A stretch of DNA of 25,970 bases from Porphyromonadaceae bacterium UBA4262 (GCA_002396085.1 DGWI01000039.1:1-25970), one strand, 5' to 3'. Shown: positions 14,201-22,796, numbered from the stretch's first letter. Numbers and translations are program-made. The notes: generated by a model from the sequence alone, not told the origin.

Positions 14201-15442
14201 ATGAACGCATTTAGACTTTGTATAGCAACCTTGATATTGGTCCTGCTTCCCCAGCAGCTGGCGGCCTACGACTTCATGGTCGACGGCTTGTGCTACAACC
14301 GCAACAGCGACGGCACCAGCGTCACTGTGACCTATGAAAATTCATCGTCACCACGCTATTCTAATCTGTGTGGCGACATTATCATTCCCGAGACTGTGAC
14401 TTACTGTGATACGACCTACACAGTGACCTCTGTTGGCGAAATGGCATTTAGCACTTGTAGAGATTTGGCCTCTGTTGTCATTGGCGATTCTGTTATTACA
14501 ATTGAAAAAGAAGCATTCTTAAGCTGTAGTGGGCTGGCCTCTGTTGTCATTGGCAATTCTGTTATTGAAATTAAAGAAAATGCATTCTATAACTGCAGTA
14601 CGCTGACCTCATTGACCCTTGGTAAATCAGTTAAAACCATTGGTTGGAGTGCATTCGAATTCTGTGGCTTGTCTGCGGTGACTATCGGCAACTCTGTAAA
14701 AACCATTGGCAACTCTGCATTCCGAGCCAGTAACGCGCTAACTTCCGTCATCATTGGCGACTCCGTTGCCTCAATTGGCCATGAGGCTTTTGAAAATTGC
14801 ACAAACTTGTCCTCAGTGACATTCGGCAAATCTGTCAAAGTCATTGGTGATGCCGCTTTCGCCAACTGCAACAAACTGGCCTCTATTGCCCTTGGCGACT
14901 CTGTTCTGTCCATTGGTAAATACGCATTTGATAGATGTGGCAACCTCGTGTCAGTTACTATCCCTAATGCTGTTACTTATATTGGCGAATGCGCATTCCA
15001 AAGTTGTGATAAACTGACCTCAGTGGAATTAGGAAGCTCAGTAACCACCATCGGTAGTTATGTGTTTTGGGGAACCAGAAGAATTACACGAATAATCAGT
15101 CTGTCCTCTAATCCGCCTGGAGCAAACGACGATACTTTCTCGGGTATTGATTACTTGAACTGCAAACTTTATGTGCCAGTGGGCGCTAGGTCTGCCTATA
15201 AAGGTTCTTTAGGTTGGATTTATTTCAGAAGCGTTTACGAATTTGATGACATCGACCTTATCAAGTGTGATGTGACTGGCGATGACAATGTCGACATATC
15301 CGATGTTAATGCCGTCATTAACACCATGCTGGGCACGGAGGAGAATAGCAATATCTTGGGTTATGCCGATGTGACGGGCGATGGCAAGGTAGACATCGCC
15401 GATGTCAACGTCGTCATCAACATCATGCTCGGCAAGCAGTAA
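14201..15442 (+). CDS. Secreted BspA-type leucine-rich repeat protein with C-terminal dockerin pair
   Basis: This 413-residue protein has a signal peptide (about 1-22, ending QQLAA), a short N-terminal strand-rich part, about ten Treponema/BspA-type LRRs of 22-23 residues (about 70-300; units of the form SVxIGxSVxxIGxxAFxxC), then a dockerin-like pair (357-378 and 390-413, DVTGDDNVDISDVNAVIN and DVTGDGKVDIADVNVVIN). BspA-type LRRs bind host matrix proteins or other ligands at the cell surface. The repeat has Ile-Gly or Leu-Gly before the SV core, where most BspA proteins have Leu-Pro, and is well conserved in DNA. The gene is richer in A and T than its neighbours. The chosen ATG is the first good one after the -7 box. 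Confidence 0.88.
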   Translation: MNAFRLCIATLILVLLPQQLAAYDFMVDGLCYNRNSDGTSVTVTYENSSSPRYSNLCGDIIIPETVTYCDTTYTVTSVGEMAFSTCRDLASVVIGDSVITIEKEAFLSCSGLASVVIGNSVIEIKENAFYNCSTLTSLTLGKSVKTIGWSAFEFCGLSAVTIGNSVKTIGNSAFRASNALTSVIIGDSVASIGHEAFENCTNLSSVTFGKSVKVIGDAAFANCNKLASIALGDSVLSIGKYAFDRCGNLVSVTIPNAVTYIGECAFQSCDKLTSVELGSSVTTIGSYVFWGTRRITRIISLSSNPPGANDDTFSGIDYLNCKLYVPVGARSAYKGSLGWIYFRSVYEFDDIDLIKCDVTGDDNVDISDVNAVINTMLGTEENSNILGYADVTGDGKVDIADVNVVINIMLGKQ

Positions 15443-15465
15443 TTACTCGCAGCCAACAGAGAACG

Positions 15466-15499
15466 ATGGCGCAATGAGGAACCGCTCCCATTGCGCCAT
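15466..15499. terminator. Strong hairpin between convergent LRR and RhuM-Doc genes
   Basis: ATGGCGCAATG (15466-15476) pairs perfectly with CATTGCGCCAT (15489-15499) and can be extended to about 15 bp including a G-T pair. There is no T-run, so it may be a boundary hairpin rather than a classic terminator. Confidence 0.65.
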
Positions 15500-15527
15500 T
15501 GTTCATTGCACTAGCAGATGGATGACG

Positions 15528-16511
15528 CTAGTTGTTTTTGTTGATGAGGTTGACCACAACCTTGACCATCACGTCTTTCTCTTCGGTGCGGCTCTCGGCA
15601 ATCATCAAGGTCAAAGCAACGAGGGTGTTGTCGGCAATACGTTTGGTGCGGTCGGGGTTGTAGAGGATGCCGTTATTGTTGAGAAACCACAAGAACAGCG
15701 TGGCAGCAATGCGCTTGTTGCCGTCGCTGAACGAGTGGTTCTTAGTGACCAGGTAGAGCAACATAGCGGCTTTCTCCTCGACGCTGGGATAGAGATCTTG
15801 GCCATCAAAGGTCTGATAAATTTGCCCGATGCTGCTCTTGAACGAGTTGTCCTTCTCGTTGCCAAACAGTGCCGAGCCGCCAAACTTGGTTCGCAGCTGG
15901 TTGATCTCTTGCATGGCATTCTCGTATGTCGCATGGAACACTTCGTCGGGAGTGGTCTTGTCGATGGTCAGCCGCTCGTAGTCGTAGTTGTCAAGAGTGT
16001 CCAGGGCGTAGGCATAGTCGGTCACTACTTCAAACAGTGCCTTGTTCTCGTCGTTGCTGAGCAAGGGCTGGTTCTGGATGGTGCGACCCAGCATGCCCAC
16101 CAGGGTGCGAATCTCGGCCAGTTGGTCGCGGCGCAACCGCTCGCTCACCGCATAGCCATGAATCAGATACTGCTTGAGCACCCCGCTGGCCCACTGCCGA
16201 AAACGCACACCACGCATGCTCTTGACTCTATAGCCGACAGAGATTATCACATCTAGGTTGTAGAATGCTACAGGTTGCTTAACGCCATCAACACGCAAAA
16301 AATGCGTGTTGTTATCTCGTGACACCTCGTTGTCAGAAAAGACATTGTTGATGTGCTTGCGTATGGTCTTCTCGTCACGATCAAACAGTGCGGACATTTG
16401 GTTGGCGCTCAGCCACACCGTGTCGTTCTCCATGCGCACGTCAATTTGTGTCTGGCCGTCTTCGGTCTGATAGATGAGGATTTGGCCGTTGCTAGCTGTG
16501 ATTTGTTGCAT
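15528..16511 (-). CDS. RhuM-family protein with C-terminal Doc/Fic domain
   Basis: From ATG 16511 this has 327 residues. Residues 1 to about 150 match the RhuM/virulence-associated family (VWLSANQMSALFDRDEKTIRKHI, FYNLDVIISVGYRVKS, FRQWASGVLKQYLIHGY). The C-terminal part (about 190-327) has a Doc/Fic domain with HSFSDGNKRIAA at 259-270, the active-site motif HxFxDGNKR. Doc-type proteins lack the second Arg of classical Fic enzymes and phosphorylate EF-Tu; whether that applies is unknown. No antitoxin gene is adjacent; the RhuM part may act as the DNA-binding or regulatory side. The open frame extends 39 codons upstream, but a -33/-7 pair lies inside it, so the internal ATG is preferred. Confidence 0.85.
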   Translation of the reverse strand: MQQITASNGQILIYQTEDGQTQIDVRMENDTVWLSANQMSALFDRDEKTIRKHINNVFSDNEVSRDNNTHFLRVDGVKQPVAFYNLDVIISVGYRVKSMRGVRFRQWASGVLKQYLIHGYAVSERLRRDQLAEIRTLVGMLGRTIQNQPLLSNDENKALFEVVTDYAYALDTLDNYDYERLTIDKTTPDEVFHATYENAMQEINQLRTKFGGSALFGNEKDNSFKSSIGQIYQTFDGQDLYPSVEEKAAMLLYLVTKNHSFSDGNKRIAATLFLWFLNNNGILYNPDRTKRIADNTLVALTLMIAESRTEEKDVMVKVVVNLINKNN

Positions 16512-16557
16512 CTCGGTCTTTGTCGAATGGTTATTGCTTTGAAACTCTGATCTTCTG

Positions 16558-16588
16558 CAAAGATAATATTTTTCCTTCGTTTGTGCAA
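16558..16588 (-). promoter_or_regulatory. Bacteroidetes promoter for the RhuM-Doc gene
   Basis: On the minus strand TTG (16588-16586), 20 bp, then TATCTTTG (16565-16558). It lies 46 bp upstream of ATG 16511 and inside the longer open frame, which supports the shorter start. Confidence 0.7.
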
Positions 16589-16634
16589 TTTCGGCATCGA
16601 AAATTGCAATTCCAATCAAGACTCCCAAACTTTT

Positions 16635-16659
16635 CAGTTATTAGTCGCGGCAATAACTG
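16635..16659 (-). terminator. Hairpin just after the metallophosphoesterase gene
   Basis: CAGTTATT (16635-16642) pairs perfectly with AATAACTG (16652-16659), 9 bp beyond the stop at 16669. No T-run on the minus strand. Confidence 0.45.
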
Positions 16660-16668
16660 GCAACTTCT

Positions 16669-18507
16669 TCACTGAGTCTTAATTCTCAATTGATAGATGC
16701 TGCCCTCGATGAGCGAGCAATAGACGTCGCCGGTGGTGGGGTCGACCTCGAAGCCGTTGACCTCGCTGCTGCCCATCTTGTAACTCACCACACGCTGGTG
16801 AGTGCGGGCATCGAACACGGCCAGCATGCCGCGGCGCGACCCCATGAAGATGTAGCCCTTGTGCTCGAGGATGATGCATGGCGCATGCTCGTAGCCGAAG
16901 CCTGCATCGCCCTTCCACAGCAACTGATACTGGTCGCCATCGGTCGCCATCGCCACCAGTTCGCCATCCATGGTCTTGGCGTAGGCCACACGGCCGTCGA
17001 CGCTGCGCCCCAAGCTCTCGCGCACCTTGTTGTCGTTCTTCTCGCGCCAAATCTGCTTGCCGTCCTTGCGGCTCAGAGCGGTGGTCACACGGTCGGGGGC
17101 GACAATCACCACCTTGTCGGCTGTGACCACGGGCACCACGTTGCCGGGGCTGTAGAGATTGGTGCTCTTGCCGTTGTTCCACTGCCAGCGCAGAGTGCCG
17201 TCCTTCTTGTTGAGCGCACGCAGGTTGGTGTCCCATGCACCGAAGATGACATCGCCGCCATCCACCACGGGTGCTGCCTGGCAGTAGTTGTTGATGTCGT
17301 TGTATTGCCACAGCAACTTGTGCCGCTTCACGTCCCAGGCCTGGAACGTCTTGTAGCCACCCTGATAGAGGATGCCATCGTTTACCACGCCATCGGCCAC
17401 GTATGGCCCGTTGGCCTCGGCCTGCCACACCTGACGGCCGTTTTTCTTGTCGAGCCACACCAGTCGGCGGTCGACGGTGGGCACGACCACATACCGCTTG
17501 TCGACCGCTGGACGCGAGAACAGCATCGCGTCGGTCTTGTACTGCCACTTGACCTGGCCGGTGTGCTTGTCCAGTGCCTTGGCCTGGCCCAGCGAGTTGC
17601 CGAAGTAGATGTTCTTCTCGTCAACACCCAGTCGGGTGAAGATTGAGGCATTGTCGGCATAGACCTTGTTGATGACGATGTTGCTGGCCACCTGGTTGTC
17701 GAACTGTGTGGCGGGAAACTCGTCAAAGTCCAGGTTGATCTTGTAGGCATACTTCAGTTCCGACTCCTTGCCGATAGGCTTGTTGTAGACATGAATCCAG
17801 TTGCGGTCCAGGTCCACATCAAGCATCGTGTAGCCATAGTCGCCGCCCCCCATGTCCAGGGCGCGCACCATCAGGCCGCTGATGCCGCAGGTCTCATATT
17901 GCTTCCAGGCGTGATAGTGGCCGCACTGGTGGGTCACCACAGGATACTTCTTGAGGATGTTGACATAGTCCTGATAATTGTCCAGGTCGTCGAGGATGGG
18001 GTAGTGGTTCACGCTCAGCACGCGCTTGCCCGGGGTGACACGTTCCTTGAGTGTGCGGTCGAGCCACAGCAGGTCTTCCTGCTTGATGTGTCCGTCACCC
18101 ATCTTCATGAACGGGCCGCAGTTCATGCCCACGACCACCAGTCGGCCCACCTCGAAGACAAAGCGGTCGTTGCCCCACAGGTCGACAAATGTCTTGCAGG
18201 CGCTCTGGCTCCAATTGTTCTCGTGGTTGCCGGGGATGACATACAGCGGCTTGGTGATGCCGTCCAGGATGTTCTTGACATTGCGCAGCTGCTCGTCGCT
18301 GCCCTCGTTGGTCAAATCGCCTGTCATGAGCACCACGTCGGCGTCGCAAGCGTTGATCTCGGCCACCGCCTTGCGCAGTTGTGCCTCGTTGGCATTGCCG
18401 GGAGTGACATGGATGTCGCTCAGGATGGCAAACTTCTGTGCCTGTGCCGCAACGGCCATCATGACCACCGCAGCCAGCACCATCATCAGTCTAAACTTTT
18501 CTTTCAT
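16669..18507 (-). CDS. Secreted metallophosphoesterase fused to a PQQ-type beta-propeller
   Basis: This 612-residue protein is exported (signal 1-24, MAVAAQAQ). The N-terminal half is a calcineurin-like metallophosphoesterase: ILSDIHV (Asp31, His33), TGDLTNEG (Asp64), PGNHENN (Asn94, His95), VNHYP (His168) and GHYHA (His197, His199), a full two-metal set. The C-terminal half (about 300-612) is a beta-propeller of PQQ/quinoprotein type with blades such as NIYFGNSLGQAKALDKHTG, VKWQYKT and VIFGAWDTNLRALNKKDG. PQQ-like propellers usually bind ligands or proteins rather than cofactor. The substrate is unknown; a periplasmic or surface phosphoesterase is likely. I start at ATG 18507 rather than nine codons upstream because it gives a clean signal peptide. 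Confidence 0.9.
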   Translation of the reverse strand: MKEKFRLMMVLAAVVMMAVAAQAQKFAILSDIHVTPGNANEAQLRKAVAEINACDADVVLMTGDLTNEGSDEQLRNVKNILDGITKPLYVIPGNHENNWSQSACKTFVDLWGNDRFVFEVGRLVVVGMNCGPFMKMGDGHIKQEDLLWLDRTLKERVTPGKRVLSVNHYPILDDLDNYQDYVNILKKYPVVTHQCGHYHAWKQYETCGISGLMVRALDMGGGDYGYTMLDVDLDRNWIHVYNKPIGKESELKYAYKINLDFDEFPATQFDNQVASNIVINKVYADNASIFTRLGVDEKNIYFGNSLGQAKALDKHTGQVKWQYKTDAMLFSRPAVDKRYVVVPTVDRRLVWLDKKNGRQVWQAEANGPYVADGVVNDGILYQGGYKTFQAWDVKRHKLLWQYNDINNYCQAAPVVDGGDVIFGAWDTNLRALNKKDGTLRWQWNNGKSTNLYSPGNVVPVVTADKVVIVAPDRVTTALSRKDGKQIWREKNDNKVRESLGRSVDGRVAYAKTMDGELVAMATDGDQYQLLWKGDAGFGYEHAPCIILEHKGYIFMGSRRGMLAVFDARTHQRVVSYKMGSSEVNGFEVDPTTGDVYCSLIEGSIYQLRIKTQ

Positions 18508-18550
18508 TGTATCTATGGGGTTTGTTTTGTCCATGTTCTCATCTTTTCGG

Positions 18551-18558
18551 CAAAAGTA
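18551..18558 (-). promoter_or_regulatory. Bacteroidetes -7 box for the metallophosphoesterase
   Basis: The minus strand reads TACTTTTG, 43 bp before ATG 18507. It is divergent from the plus-strand promoter at 18603-18633. Confidence 0.65.
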
Positions 18559-18602
18559 GCATTTTTTTCTGAAATTGCCATGCTTTTTTGTGAGTGCTTG
18601 TC

Positions 18603-18633
18603 TTGGTTGTTGAGTTTTTTAGTTGTATCTTTG
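18603..18633 (+). promoter_or_regulatory. Bacteroidetes promoter for the second LRR-dockerin gene
   Basis: TTG (18603-18605), exactly 20 bp, then TATCTTTG (18626-18633), 36 bp before ATG 18670. Confidence 0.7.
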
Positions 18634-18669
18634 CCGTGTGTTATCGTTTTTTACAGAACTGAATGAGTC

Positions 18670-20646
18670 ATGAAGAAGATTATTACATTACTACTGCTGG
18701 CTTGTGCTGTTGTGAGCCAGGCTTTTGAGTATCAGGGTTTACAGTTTCGAATTGTCGACGAGGATGAGCAGATTGCCGAGGTGACCTATATGTTGCCCAA
18801 CGACACGCTCAACTATGCCCAGCGCAGTCACATTGACATTCCCCCCATTGTGCAGCACAATGCGAAAACCTATCAGGTGGCTGCCATCGGCGACAGCGCC
18901 TTCAGGATGGCTCGATCACTCAAGACCATTAGCATTCCCTCATCTGTCACCCGCATTGGCAAGCAGGCGTTTTATGCCAGTGGTTTGACCGAAGTGTCTT
19001 TGCCCAACTCTGTCGTAGACCTGGGAGATATGGCATTTGCATGGTGCTACTACCTGCAGACTTGCAATTTGAGCGACAAGATTCAAGCATTGCCTTCGGG
19101 CGTATTTGCTGGAACTTACAGCATGAATACTATTGATTTGCCGCCTCTGATCAAAGTGATTGGGGATGGGGCTTTCTATGACTCAGCCCTTGGAGCAATC
19201 GAGCTCCCCCAGGCCTTGGAGCAAATTGAAGCTTATGCGTTCGCAGAGTCGTTTCTGCGGAAAATAAAGATTCCCGACCATGTTCAGTCGATTGGTTACA
19301 TGGCTTTTGACTATGTGCCACTCGACTCGGTGTGGTTCGGGCAGTCGCTGCGCGAGATTGGCGAACAGGCCTTCAGCGAGTGCTATTACTTGCATTACAT
19401 CAATGGGTTGCCCCGCTCGTTGCAGGTCATTGATATTGCCGCGTTCGAGGGGGTGGATTTCCGCTCACTTGATTTGGTCATCCCCGGTTCGGTGAGGCGC
19501 ATTGGTGAGTTGGCATTCTGTCCGTCGGGATTGCGCTCAGTGGTATTCGAACAGGGAGTTGATACAATCGAATCGGGTGCTTTTGGCGGCTGTTATCTCA
19601 AGCAAGTCGAGATTCCTGCCAGTGTTTCTTACTTGGGTTCACAGGTCTTTGAGCAGAATTTCCAATTGCCCGCCATACAAGTTCACCCCGACAATGCCCA
19701 TTACACGGCTGTTGACGGCATGTTGGCCAACAAGCAGCAAGACACCCTATTCTTCTGCCCGGCGGGGCGCGAGGGAGTGGTGCGACTGCCCGAGAGTTTC
19801 AGAACCGTTGATGATCTGGCGTTCAGTTTCTGCAGTAAGTTGACGACTGTCATCTTGAATGAAGGACTGACACGTGTCGGTGATGCCGCATTCAATGAGT
19901 GCGAGAGCTTGGATTCGGTCTATGTTCCCCAGAGCATTGAGTCGTTTGGTAGGAATACAATGGATTACACAAAGTGGTCGCAGGAGCGGGGCAGCGGGTT
20001 GCAGTATCTGGGGCCGGTGGCACTGAACAACAAACATGGAATGTACAGCCATTACATCATCAAGGAGGGAACTACTTGCATTGCCGACGGGGCATTCAGT
20101 TCACATGATAATCTCAAGTACGTCAAGTTGCCAAAGGGACTGAAGTACATCGGGGCTAACGCCTTCTGTAACAACCGCAACCTGACCAGCTTGAGATTGC
20201 CGGAGTCGGTCAAGCGAATTGGCAGAGGGGCGTTTCAATCCAATATTAAGCTTTTTGACATCAACATTCCGGAGGGTGTTGAGACGATTGATGTCCCCTG
20301 TTTCGGTTTGACGAATCTCAAGCGTGTTTACTGTTATACCAAGCAGCCGTTGCCCGGATGGTGCTGGGGAATTGGTGATGGCATCTATGGTTGCATCCTC
20401 TATGTGCCTCAAGGTTGCAAAGAGCTATATCAGCAGACTTGTGGAAGCCAGTTTGCCAGTGTACGCGAAATGGGGCCAGTGGGCGACCTGAACGATGATA
20501 TGCAACTGGACATCGCAGATGTCAGCCAGATGATCAATATGATGCTGGGTGGCAGTGGCAACACGTTCTTGAGCGACCTGAATGGTGACCAGGTGGTGGA
20601 CATTTTCGATGTCAACGAATTGATAAACCATCTGCTGGGCAAGTAG
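18670..20646 (+). CDS. Large secreted BspA-type leucine-rich repeat protein with C-terminal dockerin pair
   Basis: This 658-residue protein has a signal peptide (1-18, ACAVVSQA), a short strand-rich segment, about 20 BspA/Tp-type LRR units (about 70-570; units such as SIPSSVTRIGKQAFYASGLT), and a C-terminal dockerin-like pair (606-627 and 636-658, DLNDDMQLDIADVSQMIN and DLNGDQVVDIFDVNELIN). Between the LRRs is a non-repeat stretch (about 335-375, VHPDNAHYTAVDGMLANKQQ), a common insertion of this family. Unlike the 14201 protein it has the classical LP or IP in the repeat core. Surface adhesion or ligand binding is the usual inference; no target is known. It is preceded by a well-spaced promoter and appears monocistronic. 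Both LRR genes end in LGK or LGKQ. Confidence 0.9.
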   Translation: MKKIITLLLLACAVVSQAFEYQGLQFRIVDEDEQIAEVTYMLPNDTLNYAQRSHIDIPPIVQHNAKTYQVAAIGDSAFRMARSLKTISIPSSVTRIGKQAFYASGLTEVSLPNSVVDLGDMAFAWCYYLQTCNLSDKIQALPSGVFAGTYSMNTIDLPPLIKVIGDGAFYDSALGAIELPQALEQIEAYAFAESFLRKIKIPDHVQSIGYMAFDYVPLDSVWFGQSLREIGEQAFSECYYLHYINGLPRSLQVIDIAAFEGVDFRSLDLVIPGSVRRIGELAFCPSGLRSVVFEQGVDTIESGAFGGCYLKQVEIPASVSYLGSQVFEQNFQLPAIQVHPDNAHYTAVDGMLANKQQDTLFFCPAGREGVVRLPESFRTVDDLAFSFCSKLTTVILNEGLTRVGDAAFNECESLDSVYVPQSIESFGRNTMDYTKWSQERGSGLQYLGPVALNNKHGMYSHYIIKEGTTCIADGAFSSHDNLKYVKLPKGLKYIGANAFCNNRNLTSLRLPESVKRIGRGAFQSNIKLFDINIPEGVETIDVPCFGLTNLKRVYCYTKQPLPGWCWGIGDGIYGCILYVPQGCKELYQQTCGSQFASVREMGPVGDLNDDMQLDIADVSQMINMMLGGSGNTFLSDLNGDQVVDIFDVNELINHLLGK

Positions 20647-20661
20647 CCGTCAGTGTTTGCG

Positions 20662-20790
20662 TTATGTCTTAAACCCCGCGAATGGCGGTCGTTATAATTC
20701 TGAAATTCTCAAATTCGTGACAACCTCCTCGTGACACCTGCAAAAAAACTCTTTTGTCCTTATGTTCTTATGTCTTAAACCCCGCGAATG
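20662..20790. repeat. Pair of 23-bp direct repeats upstream of the ABC-F gene
   Basis: TTATGTCTTAAACCCCGCGA followed by ATG occurs at 20662-20684 and identically at 20768-20790, 106 bp apart. The interval is A/T-rich and contains no gene or clear TAnnTTTG box. Confidence 0.85.
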
Positions 20791-20812
20791 CTAATATTCA
20801 TGTCTTTAAAAA

Positions 20813-22681
20813 ATGGCTAGTTATCTGCAAGTCGAGAACCTGACCAAGTCGTTTGGTGCCGATGTCATCGTCAGTGGCATCACCTTCGGTGTGGCCGAGG
20901 GCGAGAAAATTGGACTCATTGCCAAGAACGGCACCGGCAAGAGTACCTTGCTCAATATCCTGGCCGGTGAGGACACCCCCGATAGTGGCACCGTCATCTA
21001 TCGCAACGACCTGCGCGTGGGCTACTTGCCGCAGATGCCAACCTTCGAGGGCTCGCGCAGTGTGATGGACACCTGTCTGTGGGGCGATGACCGCCAGAGC
21101 CAAGCCGTGCGCGACTACGAGCACGCCCTGCGCAGCGGCGATGCCGATGCGATGACAGCCGCCATCCAGGCCATGGACAATGCCGGGGCATGGGACTATG
21201 AGGATCGCTTCAAGCAGATCTTGACCATGCTCAAGATTGATGACTATGACCAGCCCATCGCCCAACTCTCGGGCGGGCAGGTCAAGCGTGTGGCTCTGGC
21301 CAAGCTGCTCATCAGTGAGCCGCAGATGCTCATCCTCGACGAGCCCACCAATCACCTGGATATCGACATGATCGAGTGGCTTGAGAACTACCTCAAACGC
21401 AGTTACATCACCCTGCTCATGGTCACACACGACCGTTACTTCCTCGACAACATCTGCAACAAGATTCTGGAGATGGACCAGCAATCCATCTACAGCTACG
21501 AGGGCAACTACAACTACTACCTGGAGAAGCGTGCCGAGCGCATCGAGGCGCAGAATGCCGCCGTCGAGCGTGCCCGCAACCTGTTGCGCACCGAGCTCGA
21601 CTGGATGCGCCGCCAGCCCCAGGCTCGTGCCCACAAGGCGCAATATCGCATTGATGCCTTCTACGACCTGAAGGAGCGCGCCCGCGTCGTGCACGACCCT
21701 GGCGACGTGCGCCTCAACGTCAACTCCACCTACATCGGCAACAAGATTTTCACTGCCCACCATGTGTGCAAGCGATTCGGCGACAAGGTGATTCTCAACG
21801 ACTTGGAGTACACCTTTGCCCGCTACGAGAAGCTGGGCATCGTGGGCGACAATGGGGTGGGGAAGAGCACTTTCATCAAGTTGCTGCTCGACCAACTGCA
21901 GCCCGATAGCGGCTACTTTGAGGTGGGCGAGACGGTGCGCTTCGGCTACTATAGCCAGGAGGGCATACAGTTCAACCCCGACAAGAAGGTTATTGATGCC
22001 GTGCGCGATATCGCCGAGGAGGTCTACTTCGACGAGCGCAACCACTACTCGGCCTCGCAGTTCCTCAACATGTTCCTCTTCACCGTGCGCGACCAGCAGA
22101 AGCTCATCGCCAAGCTCAGTGGCGGCGAGCAGCGGCGGCTCTATCTGGCGACCGTGCTGATGCAGAAGCCCAACTTCCTCATCCTCGATGAGCCGACCAA
22201 CGACCTTGACATCCAGACGCTGGGTGTGCTGGAGGACTATCTGGCCAAGTTCAAGGGCTGCGTCATCATCGTGAGTCACGACCGCTTCTTCATGGATCGC
22301 ACGGTCGACCACACTTGGGTATTCCAGGGCGATGGGGTCATCAAGGACTTCCCGGGCAACTATAGCGAGTATCGTGCCTGGAAAGAGTATCACGAGCGTG
22401 AGGCCGCCGAGCAGGCACGAGCCAACGAGAAGCCTCGCGAGCGGCAGGTCTATAACAACCGCGACACCAGCAACAAACTCACCTACAAGGAGAAACGCGA
22501 GTTGGAGCAACTCAATGCTGATATCGCCGCGCTGACCGAAGAAAAGGAGCAGCTTGACACCCTCTTTGCCAGCGGCGAGACCATCGACGATGTGGCTCAG
22601 AAAGCCGCCCGCTACGAGCAGATCAAGCAGCAACTCGACGATATGGAACTGCGCTGGCTCGAACTCAGCGAGAAGGACTGA
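20813..22681 (+). CDS. ABC-F ATPase (Uup-like)
   Basis: This 622-residue soluble protein has two ABC domains and no membrane segment. Domain 1: Walker A AKNGTGKST (37-45; Ala replaces the usual first Gly), signature LSGGQ (152-156), Walker B LILDEPTNHLD. An Arg- and Glu-rich linker connects to domain 2: Walker A GDNGVGKST (345-353), signature LSGGEQRR, FLILDEPTNDLD. The C-terminus (about 530-622) is a helical coiled-coil tail of Uup type. ABC-F proteins work on the ribosome E-site as translation or rescue factors, and some give antibiotic resistance. Here length and tail favour the housekeeping Uup-like group over resistance variants, but ABC-F subclasses cannot be fully separated by eye. Confidence 0.92.
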   Translation: MASYLQVENLTKSFGADVIVSGITFGVAEGEKIGLIAKNGTGKSTLLNILAGEDTPDSGTVIYRNDLRVGYLPQMPTFEGSRSVMDTCLWGDDRQSQAVRDYEHALRSGDADAMTAAIQAMDNAGAWDYEDRFKQILTMLKIDDYDQPIAQLSGGQVKRVALAKLLISEPQMLILDEPTNHLDIDMIEWLENYLKRSYITLLMVTHDRYFLDNICNKILEMDQQSIYSYEGNYNYYLEKRAERIEAQNAAVERARNLLRTELDWMRRQPQARAHKAQYRIDAFYDLKERARVVHDPGDVRLNVNSTYIGNKIFTAHHVCKRFGDKVILNDLEYTFARYEKLGIVGDNGVGKSTFIKLLLDQLQPDSGYFEVGETVRFGYYSQEGIQFNPDKKVIDAVRDIAEEVYFDERNHYSASQFLNMFLFTVRDQQKLIAKLSGGEQRRLYLATVLMQKPNFLILDEPTNDLDIQTLGVLEDYLAKFKGCVIIVSHDRFFMDRTVDHTWVFQGDGVIKDFPGNYSEYRAWKEYHEREAAEQARANEKPRERQVYNNRDTSNKLTYKEKRELEQLNADIAALTEEKEQLDTLFASGETIDDVAQKAARYEQIKQQLDDMELRWLELSEKD

Positions 22682-22691
22682 ATACTTAAAA

Positions 22692-22762
22692 GTAGTGGGT
22701 AGTGCGGTCGTAACATGATTGTGGCTGTTCACGCGGCACGCCGCGTCCCTACTACCCACTAC
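22692..22762. repeat. Nested palindrome after the ABC-F gene
   Basis: GTAGTGGGTAGT (22692-22703) pairs perfectly with ACTACCCACTAC (22751-22762), and inside lies ACGCGGC-AC-GCCGCGT (22731-22746). The inner part plus flank is an inverted 24-bp match of 13974-13997. It may serve as terminator of the ABC-F gene. Confidence 0.8.
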
Positions 22763-22796
22763 CAGCGCTAAGCGCGGTCTGCCAGCATCGCGGTCT

